A model generated the notes under the pieces. It searched no databases, was not told the DNA's origin, and saw only the letters and a list, made by a program, of their open reading frames with translations. Below are positions 52,773-61,170 of a DNA stretch of 64,000 nucleotides, piece after piece; position 1 is the first letter of the stretch, and each line of letters begins with the position of its first letter. This DNA is from Varibaculum massiliense. Lineage in GTDB: Bacteria; Actinomycetota; Actinomycetes; Actinomycetales; Actinomycetaceae. The stretch is taken from positions 806,001-870,000 of the forward strand of contig NZ_FNWI01000004.1 of NCBI RefSeq assembly GCF_900106855.1, written 5' to 3'. The translations under genes were made by a program, and so were the position numbers.

Positions 52773-54611
52773 TTAGTAAAGCACCTGATCTTTTGCGGTC
52801 ACGAAATCGTGCTCTGTCATTAAGGCTTCCGGAGAGATTTCAGGGACAGTGGTATGCGAAATTAGCGGATGGAAGGGCCGCTCATCCTTTTCGGCCTCAA
52901 AATGCAACACTTCGGATAGCTTTTCCCCGGGACGCATCCCGGTAATCTTGATTTCAATATCCTTCCCGCTCATTTCAATCATGCGCCTCGCCACGTCAAT
53001 GATTTTCACCGGCTCGCCCATATCTAGTACCAGCACCTCACCGGGTCGGCCAATCGCTCCCGCTTGAATCACTAGGGCGCATGCTTCCGGAATGGTCATA
53101 AAGAAACGTTCCACATCCGGATGCGTAATGGTGATCGGTCCCCCCTTCTCAATCTGGGAGGTAAAAGTCCAAAGTACCGAGCCGCGCGAACCCAAAACAT
53201 TGCCGAAACGTACGCTAACGTAGCGCCAGCCCTTGTCAGCCACCTGCTGAGAATAGTGTGCCACTATCCGCTCTGCCATGCGTTTAGAACGCCCCAACAC
53301 TGTAGTGGGTTCAGCAGCTTTATCAGTAGAGATATTTACCAGGTTAGTAACCCCGTACTCCACTGCCAGCTCTACCACGTTCTTCGATCCCAAAACATTG
53401 GTTTTCCAACCCTCGTCCGGGTATTGCTCCAGCATCGGTAAATGTTTGAGTGCGGCGGTATGGAAAATGACTTCCGGATGGTGGGTTTCAAAAATCGCGC
53501 GCAGCGCCTCCCTATCCCGAATGTCGCAGAGGGCGAAATCGGGGGTATCCAGCATCCCAGAGCCATAAAGATCCAGCTGCATAGCGTGTAACTCGGATTC
53601 ATCCCGGTCTAGTAGCACCAATTCTGCCGGGTTCAAGGCTTTCACCTGACGGCAAATCTCGGAACCAATGGAGCCCCCCGCACCAGTTACCAGCACTCGC
53701 TTACCTGTCACATAGCCGGCAATTTGCTTTAGGTTAGTCTTGATTTCCCGCCGCCCCAACAGGTCGGTCACGTTCATCTGGCGAATATTGCTTAAATCAA
53801 CTTTCCCATCTAGCATCTCCCCTACTTGCGGAGCTACTAGCAGTTTCAACCCGGCATCTTTCGCCAGCTGCGAGTACTCACTTTTTACATCCCGCAACTT
53901 CACACTGGAATCTGCTGGATCGGGGTGCTCGGCATTTATAGAGAAAATCGCGGTAGTTACCCCTAGTTTTTTCGCGATTTCCGCTAAATCCTGGCGTTTG
54001 CCACGAACCGGAACCCCGCGCAGCCGCAAATTCCGTTTCGCAGAGGCATCATCTATCAAGGCCACCGGAATATAAGGAGACTGGGAATCTACCTGCATTT
54101 GATTGATCAGCTGTTCCCCAGCAATCCCCGCACCGATAATAATCACCGGCTCCGGATCCTCAACCCCGTTCCTGCGTGCCTTTTTGAAAAGCCGCCAAAA
54201 AACTCGCGCGCTGCTCATAATTAATAGCCCCAAGGCCGGGCTGGCTACCGCCACCACAATACTGACGAAACGACCGGGATACACCAGGGTAAATAATGCA
54301 CCAACCAGCGCTGCCGCTACCACGATGACCCCTAAGCTGACTACCTCTTCGAACGAGGCAATCCAGTAGCGGTTCATGTAGTGTTTCGATGCTAAACCGG
54401 CAGCTGCTTGCACCACCACCGCTACCACCGCGAAAACCAGAATCGCTTGCTCATCAAGCGCGCTCAAGGTGAAATCAAACCTGAGCCAAGCAATAATAAC
54501 TACCGCCAAAACCCAACTGAGAATATCCGTCGCCAGTAAAATACAGCGTCGCAGCCACGTAGGAATAAACACGTATCCTCTTTTCTGCCTTTTCATAAAA
54601 CCTAAAGCCAT
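52773..54611 (-). CDS. PglF/CapD-like membrane UDP-sugar 4,6-dehydratase
   Basis: Four N-terminal membrane helices (about 15-135) precede a nucleotide-binding region and an SDR domain: VLVTGAGGSIGSEICRQV (about 309-326), VNISTDKAAEPTTVLGRSKR with the TDK catalytic motif in place of YxxxK, and TIPEACALVIQAG. Such enzymes convert UDP-GlcNAc to the 4-keto-6-deoxy sugar. The divergent aminotransferase gene (54719) would aminate position 4 and the sugar transferase would load the product on undecaprenyl phosphate. The 612-aa length is normal. Confidence 0.92.
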   Translation of the reverse strand: MALGFMKRQKRGYVFIPTWLRRCILLATDILSWVLAVVIIAWLRFDFTLSALDEQAILVFAVVAVVVQAAAGLASKHYMNRYWIASFEEVVSLGVIVVAAALVGALFTLVYPGRFVSIVVAVASPALGLLIMSSARVFWRLFKKARRNGVEDPEPVIIIGAGIAGEQLINQMQVDSQSPYIPVALIDDASAKRNLRLRGVPVRGKRQDLAEIAKKLGVTTAIFSINAEHPDPADSSVKLRDVKSEYSQLAKDAGLKLLVAPQVGEMLDGKVDLSNIRQMNVTDLLGRREIKTNLKQIAGYVTGKRVLVTGAGGSIGSEICRQVKALNPAELVLLDRDESELHAMQLDLYGSGMLDTPDFALCDIRDREALRAIFETHHPEVIFHTAALKHLPMLEQYPDEGWKTNVLGSKNVVELAVEYGVTNLVNISTDKAAEPTTVLGRSKRMAERIVAHYSQQVADKGWRYVSVRFGNVLGSRGSVLWTFTSQIEKGGPITITHPDVERFFMTIPEACALVIQAGAIGRPGEVLVLDMGEPVKIIDVARRMIEMSGKDIEIKITGMRPGEKLSEVLHFEAEKDERPFHPLISHTTVPEISPEALMTEHDFVTAKDQVLY

Positions 54612-54718
54612 TCTAGCGTTTACTCAGTAACTACCTAAAGACAATGCCGCGGGTAAAGGAAGAAACATATTAGTGAGATAATGGCAGCAGGATTGCTTGC
54701 TGACCGAAAGGCTAAAAA

Positions 54719-55936
54719 ATGAAAGTACCATTTTCTCCTCCTGACATTCGGGAACAAGATATTGAGGCAGTAGTAGAGGTACTGCGCTCAGGTTGGATCA
54801 CCTCCGGTCCGGTGGGGGAAAAGTTCCGCAAAGCACTGACGGAGTTTTCAGGAACCGCCGGAACCATGCTGCTTAATTCGGCAACTGCTGGTCTTAAGAA
54901 TGCCCTGCGGTTTTTGGGGATTGGCCCCGGTGATGAGGTAATCGTTCCCGCCTACACCTATACCGCCTCGGCCTCTGTGGTTGCTCACGTAGGGGCAAAA
55001 ATCGTGATGGTAGATGTGGAACCAGGCGACTACTTTCCTTCTGCTAAGCGCATTCGGGCGGCTATCACCAAGAACACGAAAGCGATTATCCTCGTAGATT
55101 TAGCGGGACGGATGGTTGATACTGCACCGATTTATGAAGCGATTGAGGATGCCCAGCCACTTTTCCACCCGAGCAATGCCCTCCAAGAAACCTTAGGACG
55201 CATCGCCCTGATTATTGACGGCGCACATTCTCTGGGAGCTACCGGATATGGGATGCATTCGGGGCAAGCCGGCGATTTCACCGCTTTTTCTTTCCATGCA
55301 GTCAAGAATCTAACTACTGCCGAGGGCGGCGCCCTGACCTGGCGCACAGAAAATCCGCTGTCCGATCAGGTAGAACACTTCGTCAAACTCAACACTTTGC
55401 ATGGGCAGTCAAAATCGGCGCTAGAAAAAACCAATAGCTCCGGTTGGGAATACGATGTCCTTTTCCCTGGCTATAAAGAGAATATGCCCGACACCCTGGC
55501 GGCTTTGGGGTATTCCCAGTTGCAGCGCTATCCGCAGATGATAGCGCGCCGCCACCAGATTATTGATTCCTACTCCCAGGCACTGGCTGATCTGCCGGTG
55601 ACGGCGCTGGCTCATAGTGGTACCGATGCCCAAGGACGCAGCTGGAATAGTTCCGGTCACCTCTATTTACTTTCCCTGGACACCTTGGGGCTTGCGGAGC
55701 GTAACCAGTTCATTGAAGAAATGTTTAACCGGGGAATCTCGTGCAATGTACACTACAAACCACTGCCGATGCTGACCGCCTATCGTGACCTGGGGTTCAA
55801 GATTTACGATTTCCCGAATGCTTACGAGGCGTACTGTCACGAGGTCACGCTACCTCTAAACACGGTGTTAGACGATGCTCAGGTAGAATACGTGCAGGAA
55901 ACCGCTAAAGAAATTTTGTCTAGGATGACTAAATAA
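54719..55936 (+). CDS. DegT/DnrJ/EryC1-family sugar aminotransferase
   Basis: This PLP enzyme (405 aa) shows PFSPPDIREQDIEAVVEVLR, SGWITSGPVGEKFRKAL, VIVPAYTYTASASVVAH, DGAHSLGATG and FSFHAVKNLTTAEGGAL, with the Schiff-base Lys. It would transfer an amino group to a 4-keto sugar nucleotide, acting after the PglF-like dehydratase encoded divergently. No acetyltransferase gene of the PglD type is nearby, so the 4-amino group may stay free. Its stop overlaps the start of the sugar-transferase gene (TAATG). Confidence 0.92.
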   Translation: MKVPFSPPDIREQDIEAVVEVLRSGWITSGPVGEKFRKALTEFSGTAGTMLLNSATAGLKNALRFLGIGPGDEVIVPAYTYTASASVVAHVGAKIVMVDVEPGDYFPSAKRIRAAITKNTKAIILVDLAGRMVDTAPIYEAIEDAQPLFHPSNALQETLGRIALIIDGAHSLGATGYGMHSGQAGDFTAFSFHAVKNLTTAEGGALTWRTENPLSDQVEHFVKLNTLHGQSKSALEKTNSSGWEYDVLFPGYKENMPDTLAALGYSQLQRYPQMIARRHQIIDSYSQALADLPVTALAHSGTDAQGRSWNSSGHLYLLSLDTLGLAERNQFIEEMFNRGISCNVHYKPLPMLTAYRDLGFKIYDFPNAYEAYCHEVTLPLNTVLDDAQVEYVQETAKEILSRMTK

Positions 55937-56559
55937 TGTTTCCGGCAGACGCAAGGGAAAAATCTGTGGACACTAAAGAGGTTATTGACCGCGCTATTGC
56001 GGCGGCGGCATTGATAGTGCTCAGTCCCGTATTTGCGGTGACCGCGCTGGCTATCAAACTTGATTCGGCCGGTCCGGTATTTTTCCGACAAGAAAGGATC
56101 GGGCGTTTCGGGGTTCCCTTCCATATCCACAAATTTCGCACTATGCGCAATGAAAAACCGAAGAAAAATATCTCTGCCAGCGGTGATCCGCGAGTAACCA
56201 GGGTGGGCCGGGTTCTGCGGAAAACCAAGATTGACGAGTTAGCGCAACTCATTGATGTAGCTCAAGGATCGATGTCACTGGTGGGACCGCGTCCGGAGGT
56301 ACCCGAATATGTGGAGCAGTGGCCGCAGGACAGGAAAACACTGATTCTTTCGGTGCGTCCCGGAATCACTGACCCGGCGTCGATTGTTTATCGTAATGAG
56401 GCCGATGAGTTAGCCAGTGCCACTGACCCGGAACGCTACTACACCCAGGTATTGATTCCTAAGAAGACCAAAATGTATGCCGATTATGTACGTTCACGGT
56501 CTTTGCTGGGTGATTTCCGGATTATTTTGCAAACCATTGCCACTGTTGTGCGCGGTTAG
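55936..56559 (+). CDS. Initiating undecaprenyl-phosphate sugar-1-phosphate transferase
   Basis: The 207-aa monotopic protein has one N-terminal hydrophobic segment, PVFFRQERIGRFGVPFHIHK followed by FRTMR, LRKTKIDELAQLIDVAQGSM and VGPRPEVPEYV, the PglC/WcaJ C-domain signature. It transfers a sugar-1-phosphate to undecaprenyl phosphate, the first step of repeat-unit synthesis. It is short, matching the PglC class without extra N-terminal helices. Its stop codon directly abuts the menE remnant, which marks the right border of the island. Confidence 0.93.
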   Translation: MFPADAREKSVDTKEVIDRAIAAAALIVLSPVFAVTALAIKLDSAGPVFFRQERIGRFGVPFHIHKFRTMRNEKPKKNISASGDPRVTRVGRVLRKTKIDELAQLIDVAQGSMSLVGPRPEVPEYVEQWPQDRKTLILSVRPGITDPASIVYRNEADELASATDPERYYTQVLIPKKTKMYADYVRSRSLLGDFRIILQTIATVVRG

Positions 56560-56628
56560 CTAGATTTCCGCGCCCTACAGAACGCCGCCAGCGCCGCCGA
56601 TAAAGAAAACCGCACCTGGCGCAAATAA
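56560..56628 (+). pseudogene. 3' fragment of a menE-like gene
   Basis: Immediately after the sugar-transferase stop the plus-strand frame reads LDFRALQNAASAADKENRTW followed by RK and stop. It aligns with the end of menE (LDRRSLQEAARSLDKEKRTW, then RK). Only 22 codons remain. The level of divergence suggests an origin in a related strain or species rather than a recent duplication. Confidence 0.8.
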
Positions 56629-56677
56629 AGGAGCCAGGAACCAAGCTGGGTTAACCCATGCATTAGCCCCAAAATGC

Positions 56678-56709
56678 TAGAGGCGGCGAGGAAAACCTCG
56701 CCGCCTCTA
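56678..56709. terminator. Hairpin downstream of the TrpB-like gene
   Basis: A perfect 14-bp stem (TAGAGGCGGCGAGG / CCTCGCCGCCTCTA) has an AAAA loop. It is the same element as at 32077-32108 without the mismatch. A U tract is lacking. Confidence 0.55.
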
Positions 56710-56721
56710 CCGAAAGTTCAG

Positions 56722-58026
56722 TTACTTCTCTAGCACCTGGTGGTAGGCCGCCAAATCTAGTACCCCGTTACCAGACAGTCCGATCAAGAGTACCTGGCCG
56801 TCACGAGCCTCCCCGGAGCGAATGAAGTCCAGCGCGCCGGCTACCGCGTGAGTAGATTCGGGGGCGGGAATAATCCCCTCGGCGCGAGCGAACTCGAGGC
56901 CGGCCGCAAAGGTTTCTTCTTGCGGATAGGCGCGCGCTTCCATCAATCCCAGGTGGTAGGCGTGCGAAACCATCGGCGCCATCCCGTGATAACGCAGACC
57001 ACCAGCATGAATCGGATCCGGAACGAACTCGTGCCCCAGGGTGTACATCTTCATTAGCGGCGTCAGCCCCGACATATCCCCGAAGTCGTAGCGGTATTCG
57101 CCTTGCGTCAGCGAGGGGCAGGCAGCCGGTTCACAGGCCACTACCCGCGCATTCTTGCCTTCGCGCAGATTCTCGCCGATGAAGGGAGTAGCCAGACCGC
57201 CCAGGTTAGAGCCGCCTCCGGCACACCCGAAAATGAAGTCCGCGCCGGATTCGCCGGCTTTCGCCAGTTGGGCTTGCGATTCCAGCCCGATTACCGTCTG
57301 GTGGATAATCACCTGATTCATTACCGAGCCCAAAGCGTAGTGCGCCTGCGGATCCGAAACTGCAGATTCCACTGCCTCCGAAATTGCCATCCCTAGAGAA
57401 CCGGAGGTATCGGGGTTTTCGGCTTGGATCCGGCGGCCTGCCTCGGTGCGATCGGAGGGCGAACTCCAACATTTTGCGCCGTAAGTCTCCATCTGCATGC
57501 GCCGATAGGGTTTTTGATCATAGGAGGAACGTACCTGCCAAACTTCACATTCCATTCCCAGCATGGCGCAGGCCATCGCCAGGGAGGCACCCCACTGCCC
57601 AGCCCCAGTCTCGGTGGTGAGCCGTTTAATCCCGGCCACCGCGTTGTAATAAGCCTGCGCTAACGCCGAGTTGGGCTTATGGGAACCGGCCGGTGAATTA
57701 CCTTCATATTTGTAGTAGATACGACATTTAGTACCTAATTTTTGCTCAAGGTTGTGGGCACGATAAAGCGGTGCGGGACGGAAATTGGTATAGAGTTCCC
57801 GGACCCGCTGGGGAATCTCGATATAGCGTTCCTTACTCATCTCTAGTTCGATGAGACCGGGAGCAAATAGCGGTTCCAAGTCTTTCGCGGTGATTGGCTC
57901 CCGGGTCTGCGGATTCAGGTAGGGAGGCATCGGCTCCGGGAAATCCGCAGCCAGGTTGTACCAGCGAGAAGGGATGTGGCTATCGATTGGAAATCCTAAA
58001 GGCTGGATTCTTGGGTTATCAGTCAT
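56722..58026 (-). CDS. trpB: TrpB-like (TrpB2-type) tryptophan synthase beta chain
   Basis: The 434-aa PLP enzyme shows RPAPLYRAHNLEQKLG, YYKYEGNSPAGSHKPNSALA (Schiff-base Lys), TTETGAGQWGASLAMACAM and FGCAGGGSNLGG (phosphate loop). The length and the AGSHKPNSA motif place it in the TrpB2 subfamily, which joins indole and serine and often stands apart from trpA. No trpA is seen. A Trp-codon leader peptide and attenuator precede it, which supports a true role in tryptophan supply. The GAGGAG ribosome-binding site is strong. Confidence 0.92.
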   Translation of the reverse strand: MTDNPRIQPLGFPIDSHIPSRWYNLAADFPEPMPPYLNPQTREPITAKDLEPLFAPGLIELEMSKERYIEIPQRVRELYTNFRPAPLYRAHNLEQKLGTKCRIYYKYEGNSPAGSHKPNSALAQAYYNAVAGIKRLTTETGAGQWGASLAMACAMLGMECEVWQVRSSYDQKPYRRMQMETYGAKCWSSPSDRTEAGRRIQAENPDTSGSLGMAISEAVESAVSDPQAHYALGSVMNQVIIHQTVIGLESQAQLAKAGESGADFIFGCAGGGSNLGGLATPFIGENLREGKNARVVACEPAACPSLTQGEYRYDFGDMSGLTPLMKMYTLGHEFVPDPIHAGGLRYHGMAPMVSHAYHLGLMEARAYPQEETFAAGLEFARAEGIIPAPESTHAVAGALDFIRSGEARDGQVLLIGLSGNGVLDLAAYHQVLEK

Positions 58027-58083
58027 CTTTTGCTCCTCAATGAAATATCACTTCTATTAATACAGTTTCCGCTGGCGGGAGAC

Positions 58084-58149
58084 AAAAAAATACCCGCCAC
58101 TTGGCGGGTTCTACAAATGCCTGAAAGAAAGGACCCGCCTAGGCGAGCC
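58084..58149 (-). promoter_or_regulatory. trp-type transcription attenuator
   Basis: Four segments on the minus strand form a textbook attenuator. Segment 1 is GGCTCGCC (58142-58149), overlapping the Trp codons and stop of the leader. Segment 2 is GGCGGGT (58133-58139), segment 3 ACCCGCC (58103-58109) and segment 4 GGCGGGT (58092-58098), followed by seven U. Pairing of 2 with 3 (perfect, 7 bp) excludes the 3:4 terminator. Stalling at the Trp codons would free segment 2. Confidence 0.88.
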
Positions 58150-58186
58150 ACCACCACTGAATCGATTTGATCGCTGTTTCTTCCAT
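58139..58186 (-). CDS. trp leader peptide with three tandem Trp codons
   Basis: A 15-codon frame encodes MEETAIKSIQWWWLA and stops within the first arm of the attenuator. Three consecutive TGG codons are the standard sensor of charged tRNA-Trp. The start lies only about 7 bp beyond the predicted -10 box, so the message may be leaderless or nearly so, as is common in actinobacteria; a GAGGG directly before the ATG is the only ribosome-binding site candidate. Confidence 0.88.
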   Translation of the reverse strand: MEETAIKSIQWWWLA

Positions 58187-58192
58187 ACCCTC

Positions 58193-58222
58193 ATGCTAAC
58201 GAAAACGTGAGAGCAACTACAA
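58193..58222 (-). promoter_or_regulatory. Predicted promoter of the trp leader
   Basis: TTGTAG and TAGCAT on the minus strand are separated by 18 bp, ending just before the leader peptide start. Confidence 0.55.
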
Positions 58223-58235
58223 GCCGTCTCAAAAA

Positions 58236-58265
58236 TTGACGTTTTGCTTTTCGGGGCTTTAATCT
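58236..58265 (+). promoter_or_regulatory. Predicted promoter of metNIQ
   Basis: TTGACG and TAATCT are separated by 18 bp. Transcription would begin near 58272, at the 5' edge of the riboswitch. It diverges from the trp leader promoter. Confidence 0.7.
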
Positions 58266-58271
58266 GAACAT

Positions 58272-58351
58272 AGCCATCAAGAGCAGTGCAGAGACCTGGC
58301 TCGCGCGCTGCAGCAACCGATAAGACGGTGCTAATGCCAGGACCGATGGGA
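58272..58351 (+). promoter_or_regulatory. SAM-clan riboswitch (SAM-I/IV type) controlling metNIQ
   Basis: The RNA fits the SAM-I/SAM-IV clan. P1 is CCATC / GATGG and P2 is GCAGTGC / GCGCTGC with an inner GAG / CTC stem. The loop CCTGG forms a pseudoknot with CCAGG at 58337-58341. The core GCAACC is followed by P3 (ACCG / CGGT) and GCTAAT. There is no separate P4, which favours the SAM-I/IV-variant form. The 3' strand of P1 abuts the AAGGA ribosome-binding site of metN, so SAM binding would probably block translation. Confidence 0.85.
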
Positions 58352-58359
58352 AGGAACTT

Positions 58360-59382
58360 ATGAGCAACGCTAAAGCGGAAAATCCGCTGATTGAGCTGCG
58401 GGACGTCTATAAAATTTATCCCCGCAAAAAGCAGGACAAACTGCACGCCCTCGACGGCATCTCCCTAAAAATTGGTGCCGGAGAAATCCACGGTATCGTG
58501 GGGCAATCGGGCGCCGGAAAATCTACGCTGATTCGTTGCCTAACTGCCTTGGAGCATCCAACTTCCGGGGAAATCCTGGTGGCAGGACAAAATCTTTCCA
58601 CCCTTTCTGAAAAGCATTTGCGCGAGGCACGCCGCTCTATCGGGATGGTATTCCAGGCAGCTAATCTGCTGGATTCGCGTACTGCCGCCGGGAATATTGC
58701 CTACCCCCTGTATTTGGCAGGGCAAAAACGCGGAGATCGCCACGAGCGGGTGCAAAGACTCCTGGATTTGGTGGGACTGCATGACCGGGGTTCCTCTTAT
58801 CCTTCTCAGCTTTCCGGGGGGCAACAGCAGCGAGTAGGGGTCGCCCGGGCGCTGGCCGATGAGCCGCAAGTGTTACTGTGCGATGAGCCCACCAGCGCTT
58901 TGGATACTGAATCCACTCAACAGATTCTGCATTTAATTAAGGATGTGCATGACCGTCTGGGTGTAACCGTGGTGATTATTACCCACGAGATGAGCGTAGT
59001 CCGCGAGATTTGCACCCACGTTACCTTGCTGGAGGGCGGAAAGATTGTGCAGACCGGTTCGGTGGAGGACGTGGTTAAGGATCCTTCCTCGCGGCTGGCA
59101 AAAGACTTGGTTCCGCCCCCCAATGTTGACAATGAAGTAACTTTAGACGGCGAGCCCGCCTCGGTAGTGGATATTGCTTTCACCTCCTCGCCGGGCGTGC
59201 CCACCGGGTCGAAAGTTATGGATTTGGTAGCCAGCCTGGGCGGCGATATTGTGGCCGGAACTTTTGAAACCGTGGGAACTACGCAGGTTGGTCGCCTGGC
59301 TCTAGGTGTTAAAACCGCGGAACTGGACGGCTTTCTTCGGGAACTGGAAAATCATCACATCTATACGGAGGTGCGCTCATGA
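58360..59382 (+). CDS. metN: Methionine ABC transporter ATPase
   Basis: The 340-aa ATPase shows Walker A GQSGAGKSTLIRC, signature LSGGQQQRVGVARAL and Walker B VLLCDEPTSALD, then a C-terminal NIL domain (about 265-340) that senses cytoplasmic methionine in MetN homologues. It overlaps metI by 4 bp. The upstream SAM-clan riboswitch fixes the substrate as methionine or a close relative with good confidence. Confidence 0.95.
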   Translation: MSNAKAENPLIELRDVYKIYPRKKQDKLHALDGISLKIGAGEIHGIVGQSGAGKSTLIRCLTALEHPTSGEILVAGQNLSTLSEKHLREARRSIGMVFQAANLLDSRTAAGNIAYPLYLAGQKRGDRHERVQRLLDLVGLHDRGSSYPSQLSGGQQQRVGVARALADEPQVLLCDEPTSALDTESTQQILHLIKDVHDRLGVTVVIITHEMSVVREICTHVTLLEGGKIVQTGSVEDVVKDPSSRLAKDLVPPPNVDNEVTLDGEPASVVDIAFTSSPGVPTGSKVMDLVASLGGDIVAGTFETVGTTQVGRLALGVKTAELDGFLRELENHHIYTEVRS

Positions 59383-60119
59383 GTATTATCGCTACTACCT
59401 CACAGGTTGTGACCATGATGCCCATGTCTGCGGATGCTTCCAGCAGATGGTTTTCCAATCCGGTGATTACTAATAATCTGCTGGAGGCCACTTTAGAAAC
59501 CATCTATATGTCGATTTGGTCGGGATTATTCTCAATCCTGCTGGGATTGCCTATCGGTCTGCTGTTGGTGGCTACCGCTCCCGCGGGGCTACTTTCAGGT
59601 TCTAAAGTCGCGCGGGTCCTCTATGCGGTGCTGGGATTTATCGTGAATGTGGGGCGTTCCCTACCCTTCGTCATTTTGATGATTTCGATTCTTCCTTTTA
59701 CTCGCCTACTGGTAGGCACCACTTTGGGGTGGAAAGCGGCGGTAGTGCCGTTAACCCTGGCGGCCGCGCCGTTCTTTGCCCGCCTGGTAGAATCCAATGT
59801 GCAAGGGGTAGAAAGTGGCAAACTAGAGGCCGCGAAAATGGCCGGTGCCTCTAACTGGCAGATCATGATGGGGGTGCAGGTGCGCGAGGCACTACCCGCC
59901 CTAATCCAGTCAGTTACCGTTACTTTGATTTCGCTGATTGGTTACGGCGCAATGGCCGGCACTTTAGGTACCGGAGGCCTGGGCGCTCTTGCCATAAACT
60001 ATGGTTACAACCAGTTTATGGGTGACGTGATGCTAATCGTGGTTATCGACATCCTGTTGATTGTAGTCATCGTACAGTGGCTAGGCGATATGCTTAGCCG
60101 GCTGGTAGATCACCGTTAA
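59379..60119 (+). CDS. metI: Methionine ABC transporter permease
   Basis: The 246-aa protein has five predicted membrane helices. The EAA loop, visible around ESGKLEAAKMAGASNWQIMM, contacts MetN. Helices near 45-70, 85-105 and 215-238 are strongly hydrophobic. The N-terminus (about 1-35) is slightly longer than in other MetI proteins. It lies in the order metN-metI-metQ. Confidence 0.95.
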   Translation: MSIIATTSQVVTMMPMSADASSRWFSNPVITNNLLEATLETIYMSIWSGLFSILLGLPIGLLLVATAPAGLLSGSKVARVLYAVLGFIVNVGRSLPFVILMISILPFTRLLVGTTLGWKAAVVPLTLAAAPFFARLVESNVQGVESGKLEAAKMAGASNWQIMMGVQVREALPALIQSVTVTLISLIGYGAMAGTLGTGGLGALAINYGYNQFMGDVMLIVVIDILLIVVIVQWLGDMLSRLVDHR

Positions 60120-60300
60120 GGGAAAACCAGCCGGAGATTCTTACCGCTCTTAGCGGTTTTCGGTAAAACTTTTTATTCCCTGGCACCATGCTAGCTAGCT
60201 GGGGAAGGCTCTGTTCTCGTCCGCTTGGTAGACGCCGGCGAGGACGGGCAAGAAAACTTTGTAAACTACCTAAAAAACAACCAATTAAAAGGAAAAGAAA

Positions 60301-61125
60301 ATGAAAACTTGGAAGAAAATTGTGGCCGCAGCGGGAGCTGCTGGCTTAGCCCTTAGTCTGGCTGCTTGCGGCGGTAGCTCCGCTGGTGACAACAATAAAC
60401 TGATCGTAGGGGCTTCCCCTGATCCGCATGCGAAGATTTTGCGTTACGTAGCCGATAACTTGGCTAAAAAGCAGGGCATCGAGTTAGAAGTCAAAGAGTA
60501 CACCGACTACGTCCAACCGAATGAAGCCCTGAATTCTGGGGATCTGGATGCCAACTATTATCAGACGGTTCCCTACTTCGATGATCAGACCACCAAGAAC
60601 AATTGGCAGTTCGATCACGGCAAGGGAATCCACCTAGAGCCACTAGGAATTTATTCCGAAAAGCTGAAAGATATTAAGGAGCTGCAGGACGGCGCCAAGA
60701 TTGGGATTATCAACGACCCCACTAACCAGGCTCGTGCCCTAAAACTACTGGCTGACAATGGTTTAATTAAGTTACCGAAGGATGAAAAACAGCAGAAGGT
60801 ATCGGTAATTGCCAAGTCTAAAGAATACAATCCGCGCGGCTTTGAGCTGCCTGAGGTGGAAGGTCCGCAGTTAGTGCGCGCCCTAGCTGACCTGGATATC
60901 GCGGTGATCAACGGTAACTTTGCTCAACTTGGAGGCAAAAAGCCCTCTGAAGCCTTGATCTTGGAATCTACCAAGAATAATCCTGCGCTAAATATTTTGG
61001 TTTGGAAGAAGGATTCCGAAAAAGTGGAAGCGATTAAGAAGCTGGACGCTTTGCTGCACTCTCCGGAAGTCAAGGCGTTCATCGAAAAGGAGTGGGCGGA
61101 TAAGGCAGTACTCCCTGGTTTTTAA
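60301..61125 (+). CDS. metQ: Methionine-binding lipoprotein (NlpA family)
   Basis: The 274-aa protein has a lipobox ALSLAACGG (Cys23) and the NlpA/MetQ core: LIVGASPDPHAKILRYV, VKEYTDYVQPNEALNSGDLD, ANYYQTVPYFD, GIINDPTNQARALKLL and AVINGNFAQ. It captures methionine outside the membrane for MetNI. A gap of 181 bp with a weak CCGC / GCGG hairpin separates it from metI, which may set different transcript levels. The ribosome-binding site AAAAGGAAAAG is A-rich but well placed. Confidence 0.95.
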   Translation: MKTWKKIVAAAGAAGLALSLAACGGSSAGDNNKLIVGASPDPHAKILRYVADNLAKKQGIELEVKEYTDYVQPNEALNSGDLDANYYQTVPYFDDQTTKNNWQFDHGKGIHLEPLGIYSEKLKDIKELQDGAKIGIINDPTNQARALKLLADNGLIKLPKDEKQQKVSVIAKSKEYNPRGFELPEVEGPQLVRALADLDIAVINGNFAQLGGKKPSEALILESTKNNPALNILVWKKDSEKVEAIKKLDALLHSPEVKAFIEKEWADKAVLPGF

Positions 61126-61170
61126 TCCGACCCACCTGGTGATATTGAAAATCTAATCGCCTGAAATCTT

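Larger units (their letters stand above)
56560..56790. repeat. menE-trpB junction repeat, right copy
   Basis: The block contains the menE fragment, the spacer GGAGCCAGGAACCAA..., the hairpin and the end of intact trpB, in the same order as at 31921-32206. The spacer and hairpin are close to identical to the left copy, apart from the tandem duplication found only on the left. Confidence 0.8.

Noticed and set aside
32077-56709. Island borders as insertion-sequence or integrase-type ends
   Set aside because: No transposase, integrase, tRNA attachment site or short target duplication was seen. The flanks are gene-junction repeats, which fits homologous recombination better.
58111-58446. 111-codon minus-strand frame ending in the trp leader region
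   Set aside because: It runs antisense through metN's start and the riboswitch. The in-frame leader with three Trp codons and the attenuator explain this region better.
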